Of a DNA stretch of 64,000 nt, positions 49,726 through 59,890 are shown piece after piece. The notes beneath the pieces are model-generated. The model did not search any database and was not told the DNA's origin. It saw nothing but the letters and a program-made list of their open reading frames with translations. Position numbers and translations under genes: made by a program. Origin of the DNA: Lycocorax pyrrhopterus obiensis (taxonomy: Eukaryota > Chordata > Aves > Passeriformes > Paradisaeidae); the NCBI GenBank assembly GCA_014706295.1, contig JACSVZ010000022.1, positions 11,860,830 through 11,924,829 of the forward strand, in the 5' to 3' direction. The first letter of the stretch is position 1; each line of letters opens with the position of its first letter.

Positions 49726-50088
49726 CTTTGCATGGGAGGGGGGTCCCTCGCTCTGCGACGAGGGGCCGCTCGTCACCCCCCGCCCACGCCCCGCTCCTCG
49801 GAGCGCTCCCTGCCCGCGGCCCCCCCAGCTCTGCCCGCATTGTCCTGCCGCTCCTCCTGCCCTTTGTACGCCGGGAGCCCCCGCAAGCCCCGGCGGGGCC
49901 GGAGCGGGGCCTCCCCCCGCCTCCCCCCGTGCCCCCGTTAATGCGAGGAGACAGCTGCCCCGCCGGGCGCTGGCGCATTGTTACTCCTATTTGTCAAAAG
50001 GCCGAGGATGCTCCATAGATCGCTCCGTGGCTGTTGTTAAGTGTAATTAGAGGGTTTATGTCCCCAATTTCCATGAAAATGAAGCTGT

Positions 50089-50175
50089 GAGGCTCCTCTC
50101 TTGGCATTCACCGCGTGCCTTAATTGTATGGACATTAAATCAAGGTCCGCTGTGAACACGCAGAGAGGGGCTCGG
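50089..50175 (-). ncRNA. MIR124-3: mir-124 precursor hairpin (MIR124-3 by synteny)
   Basis: Neuron-specific microRNA that represses non-neuronal mRNAs and promotes neuronal identity. On the minus strand the guide (miR-124-3p, seed AAGGCAC) lies at 50122-50103 and the passenger arm at 50160-50139. The loop TTTAATGTCCATACAAT and flanking pairing CCTCTCTGCG / AGAGAGG close a long stem. The guide region matches the known vertebrate sequence exactly as I recall it. The position downstream of YTHDF1 in opposite orientation is the human MIR124-3 arrangement, which separates it from MIR124-1 and MIR124-2. Confidence 0.97.
50103..50122 (-). ncRNA. mature miR-124-3p
   Basis: The 3' arm of the hairpin, 20 nt read on the minus strand, beginning TAAGGCACG. 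This is the functional guide strand in all animals with mir-124. Confidence 0.95.
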
Positions 50176-50221
50176 GCTGTCCCCGCTCGGAGCAGGGCAG
50201 GCGGCGAGCGGGGCTTGCGGG

Positions 50222-50252
50222 AGAGAGCGGGGGGGAGAGAAAGAGAGAGAGA
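50222..50252. repeat. (GA)n purine-rich tract
   Basis: A gagagaaagagagagagagagg-type run just right of the mir-124 hairpin, inside the CpG island. Confidence 0.75.
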
Positions 50253-50600
50253 GGCTGTCAGTGCAGGGTCCACCCCGCCGGGACCGCCGGCCGCCCTCCC
50301 CGCCGCCCGGGGCCCCCCTCCGCCGGGGCGGCCGCGGGGGCGCGGCGGGGCCGGGGGCGGCGGGGAGCGGAGCAGGGCGGCGAGGAGGGGCTGCCGTGCG
50401 GCCGGGGGCCGCTGCCGTCCTTTTCGCCCCGCTCTTCGCCCTGCCGGGGTCGGCAGCGTGCCCCGGACCCCCTCCCAGCCGCACCGCTGCAGCGCACCCG
50501 GGCAGATGCGGAGCGCCGGGCGCGGAGCAGCCCCGGGGGCAGAGGGGCGGACAGACGGACACATCCCGAGCTCCGGCCCTACCAGCGAGAAAAATGCGGC

Positions 50601-50609
50601 TGGTGGTGG

Positions 50610-50665
<56 letters not shown>
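50601..50665. repeat. (TGG)4(TAA)17 compound microsatellite
   Basis: Four TGG units (50601-50612) run into about 17.7 uninterrupted TAA units (50613-50665). It lies about 450 bp upstream of mir-124 on the minus strand, embedded in the CpG island, and would be transcribed as ATT repeats in the primary transcript. Long pure arrays of this kind are normally length-polymorphic. Confidence 0.95.
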
Positions 50666-51044
50666 GAGCCGGTAGCGCCGAAGACATCTAGCAACAAGCC
50701 TCCGGCTGCCGGTGTCGTGCGGCGCGTCCCGACACGGAGGCAGGAGCGGCGGCAAAGCGCCCGGAGATGCTTCACAGCCCCCCCGGTCCCGGGGCTGCGG
50801 GAGCGGCTCTCCCCTCCACGCCGGGCCGCCGCTGTCCGAGCCCCGGGCAGCCGGCGGGGGGATGCGGGGGACGTGGGGGATGCGGGCCACCCCCGCTCCC
50901 TCCCCAGAGCGAAATGGAAATCCCGCTCGTGTGTCTTTGCTGGCCAGGCAAAGGAGCCGATTTCTCTCCTCTTGAAGGGAAACCGGCGGAGGTTAAACAC
51001 GCGTTTCCCATCTCTCCGCTCCGCCGCGGTTGGCACAATAATCG

Positions 51045-51320
51045 CTTCATTTAAAAAAAAAAAATAATAGCAATGCAAAAAGGAAAAAAAAAATTGAAAA
51101 TTGAGAGGGATTGAAAAGGGGTAAAGCAATTAAACCGGTTTCGTTGATCGCCGTCAGACTTAGAGTCACCTTATGAATTTAGGACGATTTCTCTCTCTAG
51201 ATATCGCGTCTGAAAAATCCTCGCCCCCTCCCCTTCCTCCCCTCTTTTTTGTCCAAAAGCAAAAAAAAAAAAAAAAAAAGAAAGAAAGAAAGAACAAAAA
51301 AAAAATCACAAGCCCATTAA
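51045..51320. repeat. A-rich tracts
   Basis: Runs of A at about 51050-51063, 51081-51093, and a (GAAA)n/poly(A) tract at about 51260-51306. Low complexity, no gene seen. Confidence 0.7.
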
Positions 51321-51599
51321 GGTCGCTTGCACAAGGGGAGGAAAAAATCCTGATGCTGTTCCAAGTCAGCGATAGAGCCGGTCGCTCCCCGCCACTGTCG
51401 CCCGCACCCCGCGCTCACAGCCGGAGCCCCTCTCGTAGCGGATTTACCCACTCGTGGACGCGGCGCCCGGCGGCTCCGGCGGCACAAACTCCGCTCCTCG
51501 CTCAGATCCAGTGCAAACGCCCTCCCGTGGCTCAGGACGCTTGTTTTTGTGTAGGCAAGCTGGAGATGAATAAGAAAGGCGCCTAGTCTCTCATTATCT

Positions 51600-51680
51600 T
51601 TGAATTTCAGACTTTTTTTTTTCCTCTCTCATTTTTTTTTCCTTTTCTCTCTCTCTCTCTTTTTTTTTTTTCCTCTTTTC
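51600..51680. repeat. Pyrimidine-rich (CT)n/T-run tract
   Basis: T runs alternate with ctctctctctct (about 51648-51660) on the plus strand. Low complexity. Confidence 0.8.
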
Positions 51681-51894
51681 TCCTCCTGCCCTGGAACAAT
51701 GCAGAAGGACCTCATCAGAGTGAAAACCAGGCTCCCGCTAGGCTTTAAAAGCAAGATGAACTTGGTGCACCACCCATCTTTCTCTTCTCTTCTCCAAAGC
51801 TCTTTAAAGGGGTTATGAGGCGTCTCTCTCAATTTATCCCTTTTCTCTTGATCTTCCTAGCAGAGGGGTTTGGGGTCTAGTCCTGGCTGTTTCA

Positions 51895-52300
51895 GCTGAT
51901 CTCATCCAGTCTAAGGGATTAGAGCTTCTTCTCCGCATCCCGGCTCTCAGCACATCTGCTGATTGGGTTCAGCACAAGAGGATTACATTGGGACCCAATG
52001 ACGTCACCGCTAGGACATAAGTTCTCCTCCATTAACCAAATCCTCATCAGCAAGATGTCCTTGAAACTGGAGGAGTAACATTCAGGACTCCATCGCCAGC
52101 CCGTCCCCACCTTCCTCCCGGGCGGGCTGCTGGGGCTTTCGGAAAAAAATATTGTTTAAGCTTTGAGCACTTGCAGCTGCATCAATAATGCACTGCTCCT
52201 GGCTGGAGGATCGAGGCGGCACAGGAGAACGTGTGCCCTATAAATAGGGTTCTGCACCTAAACTGTTAATCAGAGGAGCTTTATATATTCTGTTGCTTTT
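51895..52300. promoter_or_regulatory. Candidate regulatory element with CRE and MEF2/TATA-like words
   Basis: It contains a consensus CRE (TGACGTCA, 51999-52006), an E-box CAGCTG near 52172-52177 and a perfect MEF2 consensus CTATAAATAG (52238-52247) that can also be read as a TATA box. Homeodomain-like ATTA/TAAT words are frequent. No coding frame. Whether it is an enhancer or a promoter of a non-coding transcript is open. Confidence 0.35.
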
Positions 52301-53995
52301 TCTTTTCTTTTTTTCCTTTTTTTTTTTTTGTTGGGAAGGGAGGGGGTGGAGGGGCAGAGGGGGAGGGGAAAGCTGAATCCTACAGTTATATTTCCAAGCT
52401 CAAAAAGACATCAGCGATAATTTTCTTTAGAGCTGACATGGATGTAATTTTAAAACGTGTTTTCTTTTTCTTTTTTTTTTAAGTAATGTGTAGGATTTCA
52501 CCCCCGTTCTCTCTGAGAAGAGACAATGTGTCCTGAGTTATATAAAGTAAGAGGCTCCCTTTAAATATACAATACGAATTTTATATTTTGGGGTTTAATG
52601 CTAGATTTTTCTTAACGTTGCATGAGCTCAGATTCACAGGAGCGAGGACCTGGAAGGAAATGGGTTTGACTTCCAAGTGACAAACCCAGAGAGTATTTTT
52701 TTTTTCTTTAAGCTAAGACTTCCACCCTGGAAAACGCCAGAATCACGTATAGATTTGCTGCCCTCAGCCTGCTCTAACCTGTGCCGTGGCACCCAGGCGT
52801 CTCTCCCCGTCCCTCTCAGGCATCCTGCACTCTCAGTTTAGCTGGTGCCTCACTATATCCTTCCACCACATCCATTTTACGAGCTGGGAAGCAGAGATGG
52901 GTTTGCTGCAGCTCTTGTTGGTTAAACTTACAGACCTCATCACAGGGCGGCTGCTACAATGGGAACAGGCTCTGAGATTTATTTATTTATCTCAGGTCAC
53001 CAAATTTAATCTCTGGGAAGAGAAATCTTGTTTAACAACAAGCTGGCTATGTCCAGTTAGGAGAGGTCTTGCTTAGAAGCCTTGCATGTGTTTAATGTTT
53101 CGGTAAGCACGCCGCTTCTTCAGTGCTGATTATCCATCCCTCCCGCTCCAAACACACACCCCCCCAAAAAACCTGAGGCACACTCACCCATTTTTGTGAC
53201 AGGAGGTGCAGGTCTGTGGCTTTCTGCACGCCCTTGCTCACTGCCTAGAGTAACTTTTACGGCCAGCAGTGCTATGCGTGTTCGCTGGCAGAGCTTTCAG
53301 GCGAGGATTTATTTGCCTGGGTGTATTTCCATGCACTGTGGTATTTTCCTTCATGGTAAGGAAGGCTGTAAGGTGGGGGAAGGCAGGATACAATTATTTT
53401 GATGGAAGGTGTCTTGCTCCAGTGCTGGAAGTCTCTCCCTGCCTCAGCAGTATGAGCATTTCCAGGACAGCTGGGTAACAACCGCTGGAAGAGGGATCTA
53501 TTCCCTTCCCCGCTGGAGCAGAACAATTGTTTTGAGGCCGTCGTCTCCCTCTCTGAGGGCCGTGCCCTGCCAGGCCAGGCTCCGAAGGGGAAAGGCCTCC
53601 AAATAGCAGCTCGCAAAAAACTGGTGGGCCCCGTTTGGCTACTGAAATGCTCTGCAGGGAGGTGAAATATCACCTCCCAAACTCAACAGCCATATTTTCA
53701 AGGCAGCCACAGCACTGAGAGCCCCCGTCCCTGTTTGTGTGCGTTTTCGTCTTCCTCTTTTATAATGCTGCGGTTCATGACAAGCACAAACCAGGGACAA
53801 TCAGCGTTTGACATTACACAGCAAAGGGAATTTTCCCTTCGCTTTTCATCTTCTGAAACTTTAAAAAAAAAAAAATCTGCTTATTTAGAGCCTGTTCCAT
53901 ATTGACCTATTTACTCCGCCAGACCGAGGCCCTCAATCTTTTATCGATTTAAAAGAAAACAACCTAAACAAATTAACACGGAGGAAAACGCTCAG
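52301..53995. other. Non-coding sequence, no gene seen
   Basis: Mixed T-rich tracts (52300-52335, 52465-52480) and ordinary sequence. The open frames have no recognisable domain. An AT-rich patch at 53875-53990 borders the next CpG island. Confidence 0.5.
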
Positions 53996-53996
53996 G

Positions 53997-54600
53997 TTTA
54001 CCGTTTGCACGGGGCCTGTCCCCGGGGGAGGCTCGGACCAGGCATCCGCACCCAGCCCCGAGGGTGCCGCTCCGAGCTGGGGACGAGGGATGCGGAGGGG
54101 CTCTAGGGATGCTTGGGATGCGGGGGGCAGCTGGGCCGCCTCCCCCCTGCCCAGCCGCGGCCCTCGGCCTCCCGTCCGGCCCGGGCCCGGCCTCCCCGAG
54201 ACCTCCGGTCCCTCTGTCACCGGCCCCCTGCCCTGTGCCCCCGGTCCCTGGTCGCCGGTCCCCGTCCTCCCCCCGGCCCGGCCCGGCCCCGCTTCGCTGT
54301 CCATGGTGTTGAAGGCGCGGAGCCGCAGCAGCGGGCGCGGGGGCGCCCGGGTCAGCGCTGGGGGGACACACGGGACACCCCCGGGTTGTTTCTCGCCTAA
54401 AAGGAGGCGGTGTTTCCCTCCGTGCCCTTCCCGACGGGTCCGCACCCGGCCGGAGGGCCCTGCGGGGAGCTGCCTCTGTCGGTCTGTCTGTCCCCGAGCG
54501 CTCGCTCCTCCAGCCGCCCCTGTCCCCCCGCGAATCCTCCCCGAAAACCCGAGGGGTTGATTTTGTTCTCCGCTCCCCCGGCGGAGCGGGGTTGGGGTAT
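53997..54600. promoter_or_regulatory. CpG island without an assigned gene
   Basis: About 600 bp of dense CG sequence beginning abruptly after AT-rich DNA. Long frames exist on both strands because stops are rare at this composition. None shows a known domain. It may be the promoter of a non-coding transcript or an upstream exon of the miR-124-3 host RNA. Confidence 0.5.
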
Positions 54601-55217
54601 TTTGAGCCTCCTGTCACTGCGAAGCCCCGCAGTGGTGACTGAGCGATGTCATATGGTGGGGGGGGAGCGCTGCCGCTCGGCAGGCTGGCAGCAGGGTTTA
54701 TTTCTCCTTTAAAACAAACCCACCATCGGCTCAGCCCCTCGAAAGTTTACCATTAAATACCCTCACCAGCTCGTCCCCCGCTTCTGCGGCCCTGCAGCCT
54801 TTTCCTGATCCCAGGCTTTAAAGGCAGGCTGGGTTTGGCTGCTATTTTACCAACACTTCCAGTGAGACATTTTGTCTTAAGCACAGCCCTTCCTTAATCT
54901 CTAATGCAGCATTTCTCCATCCCAGAAGAAAATAGTCAGATGATTCGTAAAGGGCCATTTTTTTCCCCCTTTTTCGTTTCTTTCTTCTTCTCCTCCTCTG
55001 TCGCTCTCTGCCGTTTTAAACCTACCACCTACTGTTCCCCGAACAAAGAAATCCCAGAGACGAGCAACATGCCTCCACTTTCCTTCCATTTCCAAGCCCC
55101 TGCTCCACCACGCATAGATGTCCACATTAGAAAAATATACAAGATTGAACCCCAAATCAACTGCGGCACAACAAACCCTGGAAAACGTGCGCTCAGCCCT
55201 GTCCTGGACAACGTGAC

Positions 55218-55270
55218 ATGCACACACACACACAGACACCACACACGTGCTCGCACACACACACACACAT
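55218..55270. repeat. Interrupted (CA)n dinucleotide repeat
   Basis: Two CA-repeat blocks (about 55219-55233 and 55255-55269) separated by an imperfect stretch of CA, GA and CG words. Confidence 0.9.
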
Positions 55271-55628
55271 TGCAGAGCCCTCAAAAACACCCCAAAATCT
55301 CATCCCCCTCCTCATTTCTGCTGAATAAGTCAATAATAACCAGCCTTTGTCTGTCTGTTGCCACCGGGATGCGGCCCAGGCACCAGAGCAGTGCCGAGCG
55401 GCCGCTGCCCCGTCACCAGCCCGAGCATCGCCTCGGAGCTGACCCACAACCTGGAGGAGAAAGCAAAATCTCTTAAAAATGAAGCCCAGATCTCTTTCAA
55501 ATCTCACACAAAGGTTTCGCGGGTTCTAGGCCTCTAGTTCCTGCCCCAGAAATCTCTCTGTGTAGGAAAGGCATCAACAGGGTTTGGTCTCTGCTATAAT
55601 TCCAGACATTCTTCTACATTTTTTAATC

Positions 55629-55668
55629 TTTCTTAGAAAGCAATTCATTTTCTTAGAAAGTAATTACA
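55629..55668. repeat. Tandem duplication of about 20 bp
   Basis: tttcttagaaagcaattca is followed directly by ttttcttagaaagtaatta, a two-copy direct repeat with one or two changes. Confidence 0.85.
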
Positions 55669-57398
55669 CTTACAAGAGGTTTGGGAATCAGATTTTTCTA
55701 TCAAGTCTCCTCTCCCTCTTTTCTCTCTCTGTCTCCTTTTGGTCTTCTTAGCTGCTGCAGGGCTTTTTTAATTTTTTTTCCAGATCTGTAATAAAAAAAA
55801 ATAAATAACCCCCCTCCCTCCCCTCTTCCCCTAGAAATATACAATTTGCTGATTTGCAAAGCCTCTTCCTATGTGGAGGAAAGCTGCCTGCTCTCCCCAC
55901 GACTCGCTTTCCTGGCCTCCCAGCTCCTTGAGAAAGGAGGAGGGCCTTGTGCATTACAATTCCATTCAATCTCATTCATTCTTGCCTCTTTCTAACGGTC
56001 TTTGGACAGCAAATCCACACCAACGGGGGGTCCGAGCCCCCTCCCCAGGCCCCCCCCAGCCTTAAACACACACAATAGCCGTCAGCTAACAGCACAGCAG
56101 CAACTTTGAAACATTCAAGCTTCTGAAGTGAAGAATGTCCGCAGCTCCCCAACCCCCACCCCGCCACTTCTTCCTGGGCTTGACATTTAAAAAACATATA
56201 ATGATCTTAATTTTAAAAAGGGAAAGGGGGGAAAAAAAATCCTCACTTGGGTCACACTTGGTTTCTCAGGGTAGGATTCTTGTGTCAAGAATTTCCTCGG
56301 CAGGAGAGGATTGCTCCATCACATAGCTAATTACCTGCTTCCCCTCTCGGGCTCCACGCTGCAGAAAGGCTTTTTTTCTTCCTTCCCCCTCTTTCCCTAG
56401 AGATGTTTATTTGGTCGGATCAATCACCAGGACAGCTTCCAGCCTAATTTTTCCTGGTCACCTCGAGAAGGCACAGCCAAGGGCGGGGAGGGGCTGGGGG
56501 CGTGGGGGGGTCCTGGTTATTGTGTGCCTGCTGTGTGGATGCTGTGGTGGTGTGGGGTTGGGAGTGGGGTCTGACATCCCCCGGGCTCCCCCAAGCCTGG
56601 GGTTCACCTCTGTGCTTGTGAAATGGGGAGTGCAGCTCCTTCCCTGCGGAGGTGGCACAACTGGGGTGGGGGGTTCATCCTGCCGGGGATGGGGGACCCT
56701 CTCCTGCCCCACCACGGGGGAGATGTCTCCTACCTCTCAGATGGGATGTGACCAATGAGCCACCATCTCCCCCCCTAGAAATGTTGCCCCTGCCCTGCCC
56801 CTGCCAGCCTGGGCTGCAGAGCTCAGGCCTGGCCACTTTATCCCCATCTCCAGCCTCTGCTGGCTGCTGCACAGAGCCAGGGCCAGCCTTGGACATGGTT
56901 TCCCCACACCAACACCACCAGGGTTTGAAGCCTGTGTATTTCTCCTTTTGGCATTTTCTAAGAGAAGAGTGTTGTTTTTATCATCTCAACCTGCTGGTCG
57001 CCCCCTTCTTCCCCAAGGAGCACTCCTGATCCCAGCAATGCTCCCCCAAGCTCCAGGACATGGTCGCGGGGTGTATTTTTCCTGGGAATGGGGAGGAGAG
57101 AGGTCCCTGCATGAGACCCCACGGGGGTTCTCACTGAAATCCTGGTGGTTTTGGTTCAGGTCTCCAGCGGTGGTGGCAGGGGATCGCTGTGCTCAGCAGT
57201 GGCTTCACTGCCTTTCCAGGCACTGCTGGCTCTCCTGACCGAGGCTGCAGCCACTGTCCCCTCCCTGGTGGAGGAGACAGGCCAAGTGGTGCTCCTGTCC
57301 CTCCGGGCTCAGCCTGGCTCTGCTGGCACCCCTGACAATGGAGGGTCCTCAGAATGGGGAACAGGGCTGCACAGGGACCTCCTGGTTTCGTTTGCCTG

Positions 57399-57465
57399 CT
57401 GAAAGGGAAGGAGAAAGGGATGAAGGAAGGAAAAGGGAAGAGGAAGGGGAAGGGGAAGAGATGTG
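57399..57465. repeat. Purine-rich (GGAA)n-like tract
   Basis: About 67 bp that are almost pure G and A on the plus strand, with repeated GGAAGGG/GGAAAGG words. Tracts like this can form triplex DNA. Confidence 0.8.
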
Positions 57466-57820
57466 CAGCGGGGCAGGGCTCTGCTGTCCCCGCTCGCTCC
57501 CGCAGTGGGATTTTGCAGCAGCACAAGCATTAGCAGGAGGGGGAGGCCACAGCTTCGCTGCACATATTTGAGGGAAAAATCCAGTCCTAGAGGCAGCCTG
57601 TGGCTACTGCAATTCTTTTAATACAATTAAAAATCAATGACACTCTGTGCACGCACACAAATAAACATCACCTCTCTGCATCCCTGCTTCCCTGCCCACC
57701 CCTTCTTGGAGCCGGTGGGGAAGGCATCTTCTCCAGAGCCTGTTCATTACTGCTCTACTTAGGTGGGGAATTGCTTAACTGGTCTTTCTCCAGTAAATCA
57801 TATTAACTCCAAGCACAGCT

Positions 57821-57965
57821 ATTTATAAAATGTTCCACAGCCCAAGAGTACGGCATCCAGATCACTCGAAGAAAATTAGGCGATTAGGCGTGCATAATCC
57901 AAGCCCAGTGCGTCTATGTACAAAGCCTCGCCAGCCGGGCTGCCTTCAGCTATTCACTGACATTA
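57821..57965. promoter_or_regulatory. Candidate conserved element with paired ATTAGGCG words
   Basis: The 8-mer ATTAGGCG is repeated head to tail (57875-57882 and 57883-57890), followed by a TAATCC word at 57895-57900, the type bound by K50 homeodomains such as OTX. The block is AT-richer than its flanks and non-coding. Function is inference. Confidence 0.3.
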
Positions 57966-59750
57966 AAGAAATCACCGGGTTTATTGGAAGCCCAGCCCGG
58001 GCCTGAGTCCCAGCCAGGGACAGGGAAATAACCTTTTGCAGAGCAGAGCGTTCCCAGATGGCTTCTGATGGCTGGGAAATGAAGCCCAACCTGAGAAAGT
58101 CTCCCCTCCCCAGCCCTGCTCCTTGCCTTCCTGCAGAAGGGCCCCTCCAGACATATAAAATGCAGCACTCCAGGCTGAGTTTCTCCCCCCCTCCTCCTTT
58201 TGCGACCCATTAAACGTCTTCTATACATTTCCTCTTCATCTTGTCAAGGCCAGTTGCTCTATGACTGCTGGTTTCCCAGGCAAATCACACCAATTTCTGA
58301 GTTGATGTTGAAGGTCCACATTGGCTCAGCAGGGGTCCCAGTGAAGCACTCATCCATGGAGCCGGAGGTCAGGCTCTGCCCTGCTTCGCCAGCTGAATTA
58401 TTATGATTTTTTTTTAAAGTCGTGTTGTTCTTTGAACATTTACAGATCTGTTGGCGACGGGGATAACAACAATAACCAAAGGAAGGGCATCCTCGCTGCA
58501 GACGTGCTTCTGAGCCTTTCTGAGAGCGAGGATGCTGAGCGGGATGCAGCTCCTCCAGCTTGCTTTCAGCCTAAACTCCTCGAGCGAGAGCTTTTCAGGA
58601 GGAGGCTGACGGGGTGCAATGTGCAGCTCTCCCCACAGCCACCCCAGGCGAGGGCTTTGCCCCGAGCACCCGGCAGCTGCAGGCGCCCGCTGCACGGCCG
58701 TGCCCTCGGGCTCTGTCCACGCATGTCCGAGCTTGCATTCACATTTTAAAAACATCATTTGCTTAAGGGTGTCTGGCTGCCTCATCAGTGCCTGGCCCGG
58801 GAGTGTGGCACACAGGCAGCCCTGGGCAGCCCCTGTCCCCGTGCGGGCTGGCACACCCTGGGTGTGCACGGGCACGAGTGCCAGCACTGCCCCACACCCC
58901 CAGCCCCGCCTGTGCAGGGACTGCAGAGCTCAAAAAGAAAATAAACCTTGTTCCTGCTTTTGCACCCTTATGCTCTTTTCCCCTCTCTCCCTTCCCCTTT
59001 GCCAGCTTTAGCATTTTTAATTAAATTACAAGCCTCAATAATGTTTTCCTAACTACAGTTCCCTGCTTCCTTGTGGAGTAGTGTGTGGAAAGGTATAATT
59101 TTGCAAACAGTTTCTTTAAGAGCTGGGCCTGAAGTACCATCAGTGATGTGTGTGAATAGAAAAAGAAACACCTCCACAAAAGAAGGGATTGTTTATGGAG
59201 GACAATCCAAAGGGGGCCCACTAAGGCCTGTCCTTTACAATAAGGATGGAGGGCGATGATTTGAATGCAGGGGGCCCTACTTGCAAATCTGGACAAAAAC
59301 AAAATGGTAATAAGGGTTGAATCCCTCACTGGTCAAAGCAGTGGGCAGCAACTGGTCTCTTTAACTCCCCCCACCCCCTCCTTCTCCCAAATGAGACCCC
59401 AAACAAGAGGAACTCTCCTCCTCTTTAACTTTATTTCCTTGATTAGCTCTAAAAAAATAATCACCCCAGTGGACTTAGGGGAAATTTTTTAGGGCTGTTT
59501 GAAAGGACAGAGCTCTCGTTCTGCAGGTGCTGAGGGGACACGCCTGGCTGCGGGCAGGTAAGCTCCGAGGGGCTTCTCTTTCTTAGCACGGGATTGCCGA
59601 GGCAGAGCTGGGATGCAGCTCCGTAGGGCCCTTCCCATCGGCGCAGGCTGCACGTACGGATGCTCCGCAGAGATGCTCTTGCCTCCCCGCCTGCCCTGCC
59701 TCCAGATGTTGCATCATTTCGCGGGGTCAGTTCATTTTATAACACTGCTC
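57966..59750. other. Non-coding sequence, no gene seen
   Basis: No recognisable coding exon or repeat family. A stretch at 58390-58480 is rich in SOX-like (ACAAT, CTTTGAA) and ATTA words and may be regulatory. Confidence 0.45.
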
Positions 59751-59890
59751 GTAGCTTCCTCATCTTGGAGCCAATTAAACCCTCGCATTTCAGGGGGGGG
59801 ATGTGGGGGGAATTAATAATTACAGTGCTGTGTTTAAATACTGCTCGCCACTTATTTAACGGGGTTTCTGTAAAATGTAGGGAAATGGCT
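59751..59890. promoter_or_regulatory. Candidate regulatory element with homeodomain words and G-runs
   Basis: AT-rich block with AATTAATAATTA (59810-59821) and CCAATTAAA, next to G8 and G6 runs (about 59792-59811). Non-coding. Confidence 0.25.

Larger units (their letters stand above)
49730..51030. promoter_or_regulatory. CpG island around MIR124-3
   Basis: About 1.3 kb of dense CG sequence that surrounds the mir-124 hairpin and extends to its right, upstream for the minus-strand transcript. It is interrupted by an AT-richer block at about 49975-50160 that includes the hairpin and its conserved-looking flank. It is the best candidate for the promoter and first exon of the primary microRNA transcript, but a start site cannot be placed. 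Confidence 0.65.
54601..57820. other. Non-coding sequence with simple repeats
   Basis: No gene recognised. Holds the (CA)n-like tract at 55218-55270, a tandem duplication at 55629-55668 and a purine-rich tract at 57399-57465. AT-rich islands at 55960-56000 and 56180-56260 could be conserved elements. Confidence 0.45.

Noticed and set aside
50037..51129. Long frames with poly-Leu, poly-Asn, poly-Ile and poly-Tyr runs
   Set aside because: All come from reading the (TAA)n array and flanking CpG-island DNA in different frames; homopolymer runs of every type in overlapping frames mark an artefact.
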